From positions 1 to 64,000 of IMG/VR virus record IMGVR_UViG_3300022752_004319: a stretch of 64,000 nt of DNA. One strand, 5' to 3'. Position 1 is the stretch's first letter; every line of letters starts with the position of its first letter. Positions 8,763-17,244 of this stretch are shown here, piece after piece. Source of the DNA: a virus. A model generated the notes under the pieces. The model made no database searches, was not told where the DNA came from, and saw nothing but the letters and a program-made list of their open reading frames with translations. The position numbers and the translations under genes were made by a program.

Positions 8763-9212
8763 ATGAAAAAAGGCAAAACCTGTAAATTGAACGGATTTAC
8801 AAGATTAAAAAGTACGTATGGAACAGTAGATTCCAAAACATTTAAATCTTTGTATTTGAACATACAAAGTTGGGTGACACCTCAAAAAAGTGTCGAAAAT
8901 TGGTCAAGAGTGGTAAACATTCTAAATAGAGAAATAAAAGAGACCATAAACGAAATTTTAGATCTTACATTATTACAACCAAAATTTATTTTAGACCTCG
9001 ACCTTAGAACCAGTGGATTAGTTGTCGGGAAAAAAAGTTTTATGAATTTGGAAATAACATTCTTCGTGGCGAAAAATATAGAATTCAAATCAACATTACT
9101 AAAAACACATCTTCAAAATCTGACATCACTTATAAATTCACACAATTTTACCAAAAACACTTACTTTAAATTTGAAAAAACAAAGAAACTGAAAACAATT
9201 GATATTATCTAA
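8763..9212 (+). CDS. Hypothetical protein (149 aa)
   Basis: Divergent from the bS21-like gene across a 95-base gap. It is basic at both ends, with an amphipathic centre and hydrophobic beta-like strands (about residues 75-105, ILDLDLRTSG and FMNLEITFFV). No recognised domain, signal or membrane segment. The start ATG follows an A-rich stretch without Shine-Dalgarno. It sits between portal and prohead protease genes, so a head-related role is possible but unproven. Confidence 0.7.
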   Translation: MKKGKTCKLNGFTRLKSTYGTVDSKTFKSLYLNIQSWVTPQKSVENWSRVVNILNREIKETINEILDLTLLQPKFILDLDLRTSGLVVGKKSFMNLEITFFVAKNIEFKSTLLKTHLQNLTSLINSHNFTKNTYFKFEKTKKLKTIDII

Positions 9213-9219
9213 TATTTAT
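9213..9219 (+). promoter_or_regulatory. Candidate late promoter element TATTTAT before the protease gene
   Basis: ATATTTATC lies 14 bases before the protease start, within a 21-base gap. Confidence 0.4.
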
Positions 9220-9233
9220 CAATAAATTTTTTT

Positions 9234-9965
9234 ATGAAAATATTAGGGCCAAACGAAGTAGGTAGAGGAATTTTAATTGAAATGGATGCTGGATATATTT
9301 CGGCAACTGATGAAAGAAATTTAAAAGTAATTCAAGAACAGAAAACTCAATTAGATCATTCTAAACCTTTTGAATTTTATGCTGTACTTCAAAAGTACAA
9401 CACACCAAACAGAAATGGTAGAGTATATCCTGAAGAAATTCTCAAAAGAGAAGCTGAGAATTATAGAAAATTAATCAAAAAAGGAGTGGCTCTTTCAGAA
9501 CTTAATCACCCAGAATCTTCACTTATAGATTTAGATCGAGTATGTCACATTATTACTGATTTATGGTGGGAAAACCAAATGCTTTTAGGAAAGTTAAAAC
9601 TATTGACATCACCGGGTTTTCACGAGAGAGGTATCGTTTCAACAAAAGGAGACCAAGCGGCTAACTTACTTAGACAAGGAGTTACTTTAGGTATATCCTC
9701 AAGAGGTGTAGGATCCTTGAAAAAGGTAGGTGAACAAAATGAAGTACAGAAAGATTTTGAATTAATTTGTTTTGATTTGGTATCATCACCCTCAACACCT
9801 GGAGCGTATCTATTTTCAAATATTGATGATAGACATTCATTTGATGAAAATATTGAAGAAGAAAAAAGAATGAGACAAATATCCACAGAATCATCAAATA
9901 ACGGTAATCCTATGAATCGCTCTATTGACTTAATGAATAAATTGAATAACTTTTTAAGAAAATAA
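9234..9965 (+). CDS. 21: Prohead core protease, T4 gp21-like (peptidase S77)
   Basis: Processes scaffold and capsid proteins during head maturation and then degrades itself. The family pattern is clear: NRNGRVYP (about residues 59-66), catalytic His in SELNHPES (H92), catalytic Ser in LGISSRGVGS (S155/S156) and the downstream FDLVSSPSTPGA segment (about 180-191). Length (243) is near T4 gp21 (212). It lies upstream of scaffold and capsid as expected. The major capsid protein in this window has a matching Ile-x-Glu cleavage site. A TATTTAT candidate promoter lies 14 bases before the start. Confidence 0.93.
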   Translation: MKILGPNEVGRGILIEMDAGYISATDERNLKVIQEQKTQLDHSKPFEFYAVLQKYNTPNRNGRVYPEEILKREAENYRKLIKKGVALSELNHPESSLIDLDRVCHIITDLWWENQMLLGKLKLLTSPGFHERGIVSTKGDQAANLLRQGVTLGISSRGVGSLKKVGEQNEVQKDFELICFDLVSSPSTPGAYLFSNIDDRHSFDENIEEEKRMRQISTESSNNGNPMNRSIDLMNKLNNFLRK

Positions 9966-9968
9966 TTT

Positions 9969-10181
9969 ATGGAAGAATCAAAGTATTTTGTATCAAAAGT
10001 ACAATACGATCTACCTGATGAAAATTCAGGTAAGGTCAAAAAGATCACTGAAATGAAACTTGTACGAGCAATTTCAGTTACAGATGTTGAAGCCAAGGTG
10101 ACTGAAAAGTACCAAGGTTTCCAACACGATTGGCGAATAACTTCGGTAATCGAAAGTAAAATCGACGAAGTGATCGAGTAA
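9969..10181 (+). CDS. DUF4494-like small protein
   Basis: The 70-residue protein follows the DUF4494 pattern. It has an opening Y/W-x-V-S-K-V-x-Y strand, a Gly-x-x-K-K-I-T-E turn, then LVRAISVTDVEAKVTE (family: YLVDALSFTEAEA...), an aromatic-rich segment, and a closing IT-S-VI strand. DUF4494 is typical of Bacteroidota and their phages; its function is unknown to me. It starts 3 bases after the protease stop and is closed by a strong terminator, so it ends that transcription unit. Confidence 0.6.
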   Translation: MEESKYFVSKVQYDLPDENSGKVKKITEMKLVRAISVTDVEAKVTEKYQGFQHDWRITSVIESKIDEVIE

Positions 10182-10187
10182 AAATTA

Positions 10188-10217
10188 ACCCCACCAATGA
10201 GTGGGGTTTTTTTTGGA
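10188..10217 (+). terminator. Rho-independent terminator after the protease operon
   Basis: An 8-bp perfect stem (AACCCCAC / GTGGGGTT) with loop CAATGA is followed by a run of T. It lies immediately after the DUF4494-like gene and before the scaffold gene, separating two transcription units. Confidence 0.85.
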
Positions 10218-10270
10218 AAATTTTTTTACAACAAAAATTGTAAAAATCAATATTTTTTACGCTATGGATA

Positions 10271-10278
10271 TATTTATA
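10271..10278 (+). promoter_or_regulatory. Candidate late promoter element TATTTATA before the scaffold gene
   Basis: TATTTATA lies between the upstream terminator and the scaffold gene. If it is a -10 element, transcription would begin a few bases downstream, favouring the start codon at 10299 over the ATG at 10278. The same 7-mer TATTTAT recurs before several other transcription units in this window. Confidence 0.4.
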
Positions 10279-10298
10279 TGGAAAAATTTAATATTTCT

Positions 10299-11909
10299 AT
10301 GGCAGACAAAAAGTCATTAGTAGAGGAAGCACTTCTTCAGATGAAAAATCTTGAAGATGTTGTTACTGAAAACGCAAAAGGAATACTTGCTTCGACTATG
10401 AAGGAAGAAATCTCTGAGTTGGTAAAAGAGTCTTTGAAAAACAAGGCTAAAAATAAATTGAAAGAACAAGACGAACCAGATACTGATCCTGATGACGTGG
10501 ATATGGATCCTGATGACGTGGATATGGATCCTGATGATGACGTGGATATGGATCCTGATGATGACGTGGATATGGATCCTGATGATGACGTGGATATGGA
10601 TCCTGATGATGACGTGGATATGGATCCTGAGGTCAATATTGACATTGAAGACGATGTGGTGGAAATCCCAGACGACGCTTCAATGGAAGATGTTCTTAGT
10701 GTATTCAAAAAAATGGGGCCGTCAGATAGAATAATCGTTAAAAAAGAAGGTGATAAAATTCACCTTGACGACGAAGATGAAGATGTTGAATATATCATCT
10801 CAACTAACGAATCAATTTCAGAAGCAGACACTATGTCTGATACGGATTTAGATCAACTTATGAATGATATTTTCTCGGAAGAAATGGACGAAGAAATGGA
10901 CGAAGAAATGGATGAGGAAATGGACGAAGTTGTATATGAAATTTCGATGGACGAGGAAATGGATGAAGAAATGGATGAAGAAATGGATGAAGAAATGGAT
11001 GAAGAAATGGATGAAGAAATGGATGAAGAAATGGATGAAGAAGTAGAGGAAACTATGCATGAGTCTAAGTTTGGTATGAAACCTATTATGTTTTCTAACT
11101 GGAAATCAGGTAAAAAATTGGGTTCTAAAGCAGAAACTAAAGAATCTACTACAACAAAACCTAAAGAAAAAGAAAAGGTTAAAACTGATAAGGAAAAATC
11201 AAAAAGTCCTTTCCATAGACCAGGTGAAAAAACAGCACCTAAAGCTGAAACTAAAGCTAAAAAAACCGAAACTAAAGAAGGTATGGGTAAAATCCAACCA
11301 ACAGGTAAAGCTAAGGGTACTGGAATGAATCTTTCTCCGAAGAAATTTGAATACAAAGAAGGAAAGAAACATGACATATCAGCGGTTGAAAAAAGAATTG
11401 CTGGAGCATTCTCCAAAGGTGAAACTAAAGAGGCGGCTAGAACTCTAGGTAATGGAACAAGAAACTTTGCTCCAAGAAAAGGTCTACCAAAAATGAAAGT
11501 AATTCCTAATTCTGCAATTAAAGAAGAAGTTGAATCTTTGAGACAAAAAAATGTTGAGTATCAAAAAGCATTGAATGTTTTCAGAGAAAAACTTAATGAA
11601 GTTGCTGTTTTCAATTCAAATTTGGCTTATGCCACAAGGTTATTCACAGAACATCCTACGTCCAAACAAGAAAAGATTAACATCTTAAGAAGATTTGATG
11701 AAGTTGAGACAATTAAAGAATCTAAAAATTTGTACAACGCAGTCAAAAATGAATTAACAAATTCAAATAAAAATGTGGTTACTGAATCAATGGAAAAAAT
11801 CGAAAAAACACATTCTTCAGGATCATCACAAAATTTAATTGAATCAAAAACTTATGAAAATCCTCAGTTTATGCGAATGAAGGATATCATGCAAAAAATA
11901 AACAAATAA
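10299..11909 (+). CDS. Prohead scaffold/core protein, gp22-like, with acidic repeats
   Basis: The frame is open from 10197, but that start falls inside the terminator. ATGs at 10278 (MEKFNIS) and 10299 (MADKKS) are both possible; I prefer 10299 because of the adjacent TATTTATA element. Domains: a helical N-terminus; an acidic array of DPDDVDM/DPDDDVDM repeats; a second acidic region with many EEMD units; a Lys-rich middle (about residues 270-400); and a helical C-terminal domain. Glu/Asp-rich helical scaffold proteins encoded between gp21 and gp23 are the T4 gp22 pattern. The assignment rests on gene order and composition rather than on a sequence motif. Confidence 0.75.
   Translation: MADKKSLVEEALLQMKNLEDVVTENAKGILASTMKEEISELVKESLKNKAKNKLKEQDEPDTDPDDVDMDPDDVDMDPDDDVDMDPDDDVDMDPDDDVDMDPDDDVDMDPEVNIDIEDDVVEIPDDASMEDVLSVFKKMGPSDRIIVKKEGDKIHLDDEDEDVEYIISTNESISEADTMSDTDLDQLMNDIFSEEMDEEMDEEMDEEMDEVVYEISMDEEMDEEMDEEMDEEMDEEMDEEMDEEMDEEVEETMHESKFGMKPIMFSNWKSGKKLGSKAETKESTTTKPKEKEKVKTDKEKSKSPFHRPGEKTAPKAETKAKKTETKEGMGKIQPTGKAKGTGMNLSPKKFEYKEGKKHDISAVEKRIAGAFSKGETKEAARTLGNGTRNFAPRKGLPKMKVIPNSAIKEEVESLRQKNVEYQKALNVFREKLNEVAVFNSNLAYATRLFTEHPTSKQEKINILRRFDEVETIKESKNLYNAVKNELTNSNKNVVTESMEKIEKTHSSGSSQNLIESKTYENPQFMRMKDIMQKINK
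10491..10631 (+). repeat. Tandem 21/24-bp repeats encoding DPDD(D)VDM in the scaffold gene
   Basis: Two copies of a 21-bp unit are followed by four copies of a 24-bp unit that differs by one extra GAT codon. The copies are nearly identical at DNA level, indicating recent expansion by slippage or unequal exchange. Confidence 0.9.
10879..11042 (+). repeat. 12-bp tandem repeats encoding EEMD in the scaffold gene
   Basis: Units of GA(A/G)GAAATGGA(T/C) encode Glu-Glu-Met-Asp, broken once by a non-repeat VVYEIS segment near 10926-10947. The uninterrupted second block has about eight near-identical units. Confidence 0.9.
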
Positions 11910-11930
11910 ACAAAACTAAATAAAACTAAA

Positions 11931-13793
11931 ATGGGTGCATTATTAGAAAGTGGTCTAGTTGGTAATATCGGGTTGAAACACCTTAAAGTTATCAAAGAAG
12001 ACACAATTAACAAGTGGGACAAACTTGGGTTCTTAGAAGGACTTAAAGGCCATATGAAAGAAAACGTTGCTCAATTGTATGAGAACCAAGCGTCTTTCTT
12101 GATAAACGAAGCTTCATCAACTTCAGACAGTGGTTCATTTGAAACTGTTGTATTTCCTATCGTAAGAAGGGTTTTCTCCAAACTTTTGGCGAACGATATC
12201 GTATCGGTTCAAGCTATGAACTTACCTATTGGTAAATTGTTCTACTTTGTTCCAAAGATCCAAGGTTATTCTGGTGGTACTTCACCAAACGACTTAGGTT
12301 GGTTAGGACAGAGTGGTGACCACTATGCTCCGATCGGTTCACCAGGAAACTATCCAGGTAACCAAAATGCAGGTTATACTGCTGGTGATAGTACAGGTAC
12401 TTACAATCCATACTATAAAAAAGATCTTTACGATTTATTCTATGAAGGTGATGAGGCAACTCTTAACCCTCCAGGTCTTTTTGACTATTCCAAAGGTAAA
12501 TGGACAGCAACAACAGCCACGACTTTCACAGTTGCTTGGGATGCTGGTGGATCATTAGTTGTATCAGGTTATGGTCAAAGTGATTATCGTAAAGTATTAA
12601 TCATTATGAGTGGGTTCTCGAACGCTGGTGCTGGTAAATTAATCGGACCAAATGGTAACACTATGGACACTGAAGAATTCCTTTCTGGATTAAATATCTT
12701 TGGCGCGTATACTAACCCAACTACATCAAGTCAAGCTCCGGGTGCTGGTAACCCATACCTTTTCAGAGTTGTAACTCAGAAATATGGTAAAGGTATCGTT
12801 CAATACGGATCACAAACAAACACAACATGGCCAATCGGTAATAACTCTGGTGGTGCATACAATAATGTATGTGACGCTAACGGTTTCATTTACTTAGAAA
12901 TTGATTTACAACAACCAGTTTGTATTTCATGTGGACAAAGTACTCCTGATGGGTATACAGGTTCAACTTTTGCGTCAACAGGTAGTAGTAACAATGCTTT
13001 CATTGCTATTTACAGAGTGTACAAAGAACTTGAATTTGAAGATCAGATCGGTGAGGTTTCTTTCGATTTGGAATCTGTTACAGTTTCTGTTACAGAAAGA
13101 AAATTGAGAGCACAATGGTCTCCTGAACTTGCTCAAGACGTTTCAGCATTCCACAACATCGATGCAGAAGCTGAGTTAACAGCTCTTCTTTCTGAACAAG
13201 TTGCGGCTGAAATCGACAGAGAAATTTTGAGAGATTTGAGAAAAGGTGCTGCATGGAACTTGAGATGGGATTACAACGGTTGGAAGAGATTAGCTTCTAC
13301 TGGTACAACTCCTTACACTCAAAAGGACTGGAATCAAACACTTATCACTGCTATCAATCAGTTGTCGGCACAAATTCACAAGTCGACATTAAGAGGTGGT
13401 GCTAACTGGATTGTTTGTTCTTCGGAAATTTCAGCGATCTTCGATGATTTGGAATATTTCCACGTATCAAACGCGGCTCCTGAACAAGATCAATACAATA
13501 TGGGTATTGAGAGAATTGGTACACTATCTGGTAGATATCAGGTTTATAGGGATCCTTACTTCCCACCGAACCAACTTATCATCGGACACAAAGGTACGTC
13601 ATTGTTAGATACAGGTTACATTTACGCTCCGTATGTACCTCTACAATTGACACCTACAATGTACAATCCATTCAACTTTACACCTATCAAAGGTATAATG
13701 ACAAGATACGCTAAGAAAATGGTTAACAACCGTTTCTACGGACGTGTCACATGTGATGGTATTCGTACTTTCGATTTGAGAGAATTGCGTTAA
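11931..13793 (+). CDS. 23: Major capsid protein, T4 gp23-like
   Basis: Forms the hexameric capsid lattice. The N-terminal prohead segment contains NKWDKLGFLEGLKG and ENQASFLINEA. INE60|A61 matches the (I/L)-x-E cleavage rule of the gp21 protease, so the mature protein should start near residue 61. The following VVFPIVRRVF...DIVSVQAMNLPIGKLFY segment matches gp23's VRRAIPNLIAFDICGVQPMNSPTGQVF. The C-terminal half (about residues 370-620) carries further capsid-like sequence, including FDLESVTVSVTERKLRAQWS. A Gly/Ser/Asn-rich insertion around residues 110-350 makes it longer (620) than T4 gp23 (521). It is followed by a strong terminator. Confidence 0.95.
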   Translation: MGALLESGLVGNIGLKHLKVIKEDTINKWDKLGFLEGLKGHMKENVAQLYENQASFLINEASSTSDSGSFETVVFPIVRRVFSKLLANDIVSVQAMNLPIGKLFYFVPKIQGYSGGTSPNDLGWLGQSGDHYAPIGSPGNYPGNQNAGYTAGDSTGTYNPYYKKDLYDLFYEGDEATLNPPGLFDYSKGKWTATTATTFTVAWDAGGSLVVSGYGQSDYRKVLIIMSGFSNAGAGKLIGPNGNTMDTEEFLSGLNIFGAYTNPTTSSQAPGAGNPYLFRVVTQKYGKGIVQYGSQTNTTWPIGNNSGGAYNNVCDANGFIYLEIDLQQPVCISCGQSTPDGYTGSTFASTGSSNNAFIAIYRVYKELEFEDQIGEVSFDLESVTVSVTERKLRAQWSPELAQDVSAFHNIDAEAELTALLSEQVAAEIDREILRDLRKGAAWNLRWDYNGWKRLASTGTTPYTQKDWNQTLITAINQLSAQIHKSTLRGGANWIVCSSEISAIFDDLEYFHVSNAAPEQDQYNMGIERIGTLSGRYQVYRDPYFPPNQLIIGHKGTSLLDTGYIYAPYVPLQLTPTMYNPFNFTPIKGIMTRYAKKMVNNRFYGRVTCDGIRTFDLRELR

Positions 13794-13811
13794 TTTTCTC
13801 AATGGTAATTG

Positions 13812-13844
13812 AAAAAAGGGACAAGTAATTGTCCCTTTTTTTTT
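13812..13844. terminator. Bidirectional terminator between capsid gene and a convergent gene
   Basis: A 7-bp perfect stem GGGACAA / TTGTCCC (13818-13824 and 13829-13835) with loop GTAA has six A before it and nine T after it. It can therefore act on both strands, and it lies between two convergent genes. Confidence 0.9.
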
Positions 13845-13849
13845 GTATA

Positions 13850-14080
13850 TTATTTTGGAGAGGATAGGATTAAAATCCTCAATGATTTTGAAATTACTTC
13901 ACTTTCTCTGAGTGAAAAAACACCATTCATATGAGCATAATTTAATGCTTGTTGAATACAATACGCCGCTTGAGCTGAATTAATATCATCAATGAACTTT
14001 GAGAGATTTTCTTCAGAATCATAATTTATTACCCCAAATAAAGTTCCCAAAATTTTAAGTTTTTCCTGTTCATTTTCCAT
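13850..14080 (-). CDS. Small hypothetical protein (76 aa)
   Basis: Short, mostly helical protein (segment AQAAYCIQQALNYAHMNG around residues 36-53) without recognised motif, signal or membrane segment. It ends at the bidirectional terminator downstream of the capsid gene and is divergent from the gene at 14115. Coding is supported by a full-length frame that fills the gap between well-supported genes. Confidence 0.6.
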   Translation of the reverse strand: MENEQEKLKILGTLFGVINYDSEENLSKFIDDINSAQAAYCIQQALNYAHMNGVFSLRESEVISKSLRILILSSPK

Positions 14081-14114
14081 ATTGAATGTATTTACATTAA
14101 GGTAGTAAAAAAAA

Positions 14115-14693
14115 ATGAATAATCAACTTAAGGAAGATTTAGCCGTTTGGTTTGGAACCAAAAAAAAGAAGAAAGGTAGTAAAGAACCACAAGGGCCTTG
14201 GGTTAACATTTGCCGTAAAAAAGATGGTGGTGGACATCCACCATGTGGGAGAGGTGACACGGATAAAGGTGCATATCCGAAATGTAGGGCTAAGAGTGTT
14301 GCATCAAGGATGACAGACGCACAAAAGAAAGCGGCTTGTCAACAAAAAAGAACTGCAGAAAAAAAAGACACACAATCAGGTAAAGGTCAAAAACCTGTGT
14401 ATACATCATATAAACCTAAAAAAACCAAAAAAAACGAGGCTATGAGAGCCATTATTAAAAATCTTCTGCAGGAAACAATTAATCGAAAACAAATGCTCGA
14501 ACTAGGGACATTAGTAGAATTGGAACACACTAAAAATCCAAAAAGGGCAAAAGAAATTGCCAAGGATCATTTAGAACAAAATTCCAAATACTATTGTCTA
14601 ATGTTCAGAATAGGACTAATTGATGAAAAAGATGCCAAAAAAATGGCAAAAGAGATTTGTCCTACGATTCGAGAAAATGAAGAATACCTCTAA
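14115..14693 (+). CDS. Two-part protein: DUF5872-like N-terminus and DUF5661-like C-terminus
   Basis: The N-terminal part (about residues 20-80) carries WVNICRKKDGGGHPPCGRG and KGAYPKCRA, a Cys/His/Gly-rich motif region resembling DUF5872. The C-terminal part (about 120-190) has LGTLVELEHTKNP...AKEIAKDHLEQNSKYY, resembling DUF5661 (pattern ELEHT...A..IA.DHL.E...YY). Both are of unknown function and recur in large phages. A basic Lys-rich linker joins them. The stop overlaps a convergent minus-strand gene by about 32 bases. The domain names come from recalled patterns, not a search. Confidence 0.7.
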   Translation: MNNQLKEDLAVWFGTKKKKKGSKEPQGPWVNICRKKDGGGHPPCGRGDTDKGAYPKCRAKSVASRMTDAQKKAACQQKRTAEKKDTQSGKGQKPVYTSYKPKKTKKNEAMRAIIKNLLQETINRKQMLELGTLVELEHTKNPKRAKEIAKDHLEQNSKYYCLMFRIGLIDEKDAKKMAKEICPTIRENEEYL

Positions 14694-15084
14694 GGGAATA
14701 TTTAATATTCTGGGTAATCTTTTTTTCCATCAGAGATCTTTTTAATTCAATTTTTTGGTTGAATTTTTCAATTAATTTTTGGTGGAGAAATTCATTTAAG
14801 TAAACGTTGTAAGCACAATGGTCATTTACAATGTTTACATTGACTGAGTCAATTGTAATAAACAAGTTTTTATCATCATTTTTGATGTACCGTTTGTTTG
14901 TAATTGGTGCCATTAAAAGCTCACTTGTATCATCTTCAATTAAATTTATACAAATTTTAAATGCAATCATCTCATATCTTGATTGCATTTTTGGTCTCAA
15001 GTACCTAAGAGTTTCGATGTACTTTTTTTTGAAAAATCGTTTGACTTCTAAATAGATTTTTTTCATGGTCTCAGTTTGTGTCAC
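14662..15084 (-). CDS. Hypothetical protein (140 aa)
   Basis: Convergent with and slightly overlapping the 14115 gene. A second in-frame ATG six codons in (MKKIYLEVKRFF) is an equally plausible start. The protein is basic, with helix-rich ends and a central beta-like region (LFITIDSVNVNIVNDHCAYNVY). No family is recognised and there is no signal peptide. It is followed 31 bases upstream by the end of the 15116 gene, so it may be the last gene of that minus-strand unit. Confidence 0.65.
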   Translation of the reverse strand: MTQTETMKKIYLEVKRFFKKKYIETLRYLRPKMQSRYEMIAFKICINLIEDDTSELLMAPITNKRYIKNDDKNLFITIDSVNVNIVNDHCAYNVYLNEFLHQKLIEKFNQKIELKRSLMEKKITQNIKYSLRGILHFLES

Positions 15085-15115
15085 AAATATAAAGTGAATA
15101 TTTCAAAAAACCAAA

Positions 15116-15745
15116 TCAACAATAAGGTGGTGAACATCTTTTTTTACCATCCAATCCTTTAATTTTTCCTTTACAAACTTGAACACCGTAACCCGAACTA
15201 TAAGCACTAGGGTAGACATCAAATTTTGCTTTAGCAGCTGCTTTACCACGAGCACATAATTTAGTTCCAGTTTTTTTACGACCCTCTTGAACCTGAAGTT
15301 GGTTTGATTTAGATTTATTTTCCAAATATTTGATATACATCTCTAAGTCATTCATTCCAAAATAATCAACATCATTTTCACTGAACCAAGCTAATACATC
15401 TTTCCAATTAATTTTTTGGTTTATATTTTTCAAACATTCAACTTCACCCCCCATATTAGAAAAAGTCGATTGTTCTTGCATCATATTAGTTTGATCATTC
15501 AAATTATTTTTCATAAAATCATAAACTTGATCAATTGACTCGGTTGATGATGCAATATGATCTTGAGCCCAATCATGACCATTATCCAATAATTGTTCAA
15601 CTTGATTTTTATCATATTTCAATAATTCACTTGCTTGGTCTCTAATTTGTTCCAAGTTAGAGAAAAACATATATCTATCCTCTTGTTCAGATAGAATTTT
15701 AGATAGTTTTTCGTATTGTTCTTTAGTTAAAATAAGTTTTTTCAT
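15116..15745 (-). CDS. Phage protein with C-terminal LCARGKAAAK motif domain (209 aa)
   Basis: The N-terminal two thirds are helical and acidic. The C-terminal 55 residues carry KLCARGKAAAKAKFDVYPSA, then YGVQVCKGKIKG and a Cys-rich end (CSPPYC). I recognise this Cys/Lys-rich motif as a small conserved domain common in proteins of T4-like marine and freshwater phages; its function is unknown to me. Its start overlaps the end of the 15742 gene by 4 bases (ATGA), so the two are translationally coupled. Confidence 0.7.
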   Translation of the reverse strand: MKKLILTKEQYEKLSKILSEQEDRYMFFSNLEQIRDQASELLKYDKNQVEQLLDNGHDWAQDHIASSTESIDQVYDFMKNNLNDQTNMMQEQSTFSNMGGEVECLKNINQKINWKDVLAWFSENDVDYFGMNDLEMYIKYLENKSKSNQLQVQEGRKKTGTKLCARGKAAAKAKFDVYPSAYSSGYGVQVCKGKIKGLDGKKRCSPPYC

Positions 15746-17223
15746 TTTTCATTGACGATTTGAAAAGTTAATTGTCTTTTATAAGTATCTTTTTGTCCAC
15801 TAGTATTCACTTTAATATCTACATAATATTCATTAGGAATTTTATCTCTAGTATCAAAAATAAAATAGTATTCATTTGGTGTTCTGTTAATTGGTGTCCA
15901 TCCCTGAACTTCAACTTCCGTTTGGCCTTCCCTCACATATACTCTGTATTGAGCCTCAATGTTTTGTAAAACAAACGCACTTGTGTAAGCTTGTTTTATC
16001 ACAACCATTACTTTACGAATGTCTGTGTTTACGATTTTTTCATTTTGTTTTATACCACTAAAATCAAAACCATATAAAAGTGGGTCTTTTGAAACACTTC
16101 CGATTTGATAAAAAGCTGAAGAAGGTTGTAGTACAAATTGATTTTCAATGTCATCAAGATTATTTCCTTGAGCGATAATATTTGTCCACTTGTCGGTAAA
16201 TTGACACGGTGTATTATATCCTGATAATGGTGGTATTGTGACTTCATAAACCCCCCTACTAATAAGACAAGTTGTAAGACCTGTGTAACCCGATATTGGT
16301 TCATCATCTGGATCTAAGATATCCACGATTGGGTTTTGATCTAAGTTTAGATAATCACCATTTGCAAAAATGTAGAGATACAATTTATTGGTTCTACCTT
16401 GTACAAAGGTAACTCTATTATCTTGAATTAAATCATCAAATGTTGTTTGTAGAAATGGTTGATAGAAAGTTTGCGTGTGTCTTGTGAAAAATCCCACAGA
16501 ATACGTTACGGTGAGCCCTGTGATGTTTTCTATTTGGGGGACATACGCAATACCCCATCCTGTAGAACCTGTCGTAGAACCCGTTAAAATCGAATTTATT
16601 TCGTGGGTCATATCAAAGTTTATATCTTCATTTCCAAATTCAAAATGTTGTGTATCAACGATTGTAAGTGCTGAGTAGTTAAGTCCAGTATTTCCACTGC
16701 TTGTGTTATTATTACTGTATATTCCCGGATATGACCAATTTGTAATTGTTGTTGTTTGATACCAGTTTGATGGTCTTGTAGAGAAGGCTTTATTAAAACC
16801 CCAACTATCCAGTGCAGGTGTATCAACGTAATCATATCCAACACCTTCGTCCCAAGTTTGTGAATTACCTGTGGAGCCCAATGTTTTTGGAATACGGAAT
16901 AATATTAAATCAAAAGATGTTGCTCGAATTGATCCATCCGAAGCTTCGGTATTAATAAGATCTATATCAAAACTTGAAGTGTTTGTCATCTTGAGTGTGT
17001 GTGTCATTGCTGACGTACACCCAGTTGATATGGTACCAGATGCAATATTTTCTATTAAGGGTGTTAGATCTAGATCAAAAATAAATCGTGTGAAACCGTT
17101 TGGTGCCGTTGTTTGCAGACTTGTACCATAAAATAATTGCATTACAGGATTACGACCCGTATTTACAAAACTATTTTTTTGTATGGTGTTATTTTTTGAA
17201 AAGTAGGAACGAAAAATTGACAT
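15742..17223 (-). CDS. Putative virion structural protein (493 aa)
   Basis: Low-charge, Thr/Ser/Asn/Gly-rich beta protein of the kind found in tails or baseplates. The first 260 residues include a segment FDLILFRIPKTLGS and the Trp-rich TWDEGVGYDYVD. This resembles beta-sandwich domains of the DNRLRE type, though only loosely. The second half has Ig-like beta patterns (about residues 270-490, ending with VDIKVNTSGQKDTYKRQLTF). It lies directly downstream of the baseplate hub-like gene. I infer tail or baseplate location; no catalytic motif is seen. Confidence 0.7.
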   Translation of the reverse strand: MSIFRSYFSKNNTIQKNSFVNTGRNPVMQLFYGTSLQTTAPNGFTRFIFDLDLTPLIENIASGTISTGCTSAMTHTLKMTNTSSFDIDLINTEASDGSIRATSFDLILFRIPKTLGSTGNSQTWDEGVGYDYVDTPALDSWGFNKAFSTRPSNWYQTTTITNWSYPGIYSNNNTSSGNTGLNYSALTIVDTQHFEFGNEDINFDMTHEINSILTGSTTGSTGWGIAYVPQIENITGLTVTYSVGFFTRHTQTFYQPFLQTTFDDLIQDNRVTFVQGRTNKLYLYIFANGDYLNLDQNPIVDILDPDDEPISGYTGLTTCLISRGVYEVTIPPLSGYNTPCQFTDKWTNIIAQGNNLDDIENQFVLQPSSAFYQIGSVSKDPLLYGFDFSGIKQNEKIVNTDIRKVMVVIKQAYTSAFVLQNIEAQYRVYVREGQTEVEVQGWTPINRTPNEYYFIFDTRDKIPNEYYVDIKVNTSGQKDTYKRQLTFQIVNEK

Positions 17224-17237
17224 TCATAAATTTTATT

Positions 17238-17244
17238 ATAAATA
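17238..17244 (-). promoter_or_regulatory. Candidate late promoter element TATTTAT (minus strand)
   Basis: On the minus strand TATTTATA occurs 14 bases before the start at 17223. It lies at the edge of the short gap between the hub-like gene and the next gene. The spacing matches that at the protease gene. Confidence 0.35.

Noticed and set aside
8660-8863. Minus-strand open frame of 67 residues overlapping the bS21-like start
   Set aside because: It overlaps the + strand gene at 8763 and the bS21-like gene, and is hydrophobic without family resemblance.
10197-10298. N-terminal extension of the scaffold frame (from 10197)
   Set aside because: The extension lies over a strong terminator hairpin and gives a low-complexity, unlikely N-terminus; starts at 10278 or 10299 are better.
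10337-10708. Antisense frame with Ser-Thr-Ser repeats across the scaffold repeats
   Set aside because: It is a shadow of the acidic tandem repeats on the other strand.
14696-14710. GAATATT-T-AATATTC palindrome
   Set aside because: It has a one-base loop, no T run and lies inside the minus-strand coding region; not a convincing terminator.
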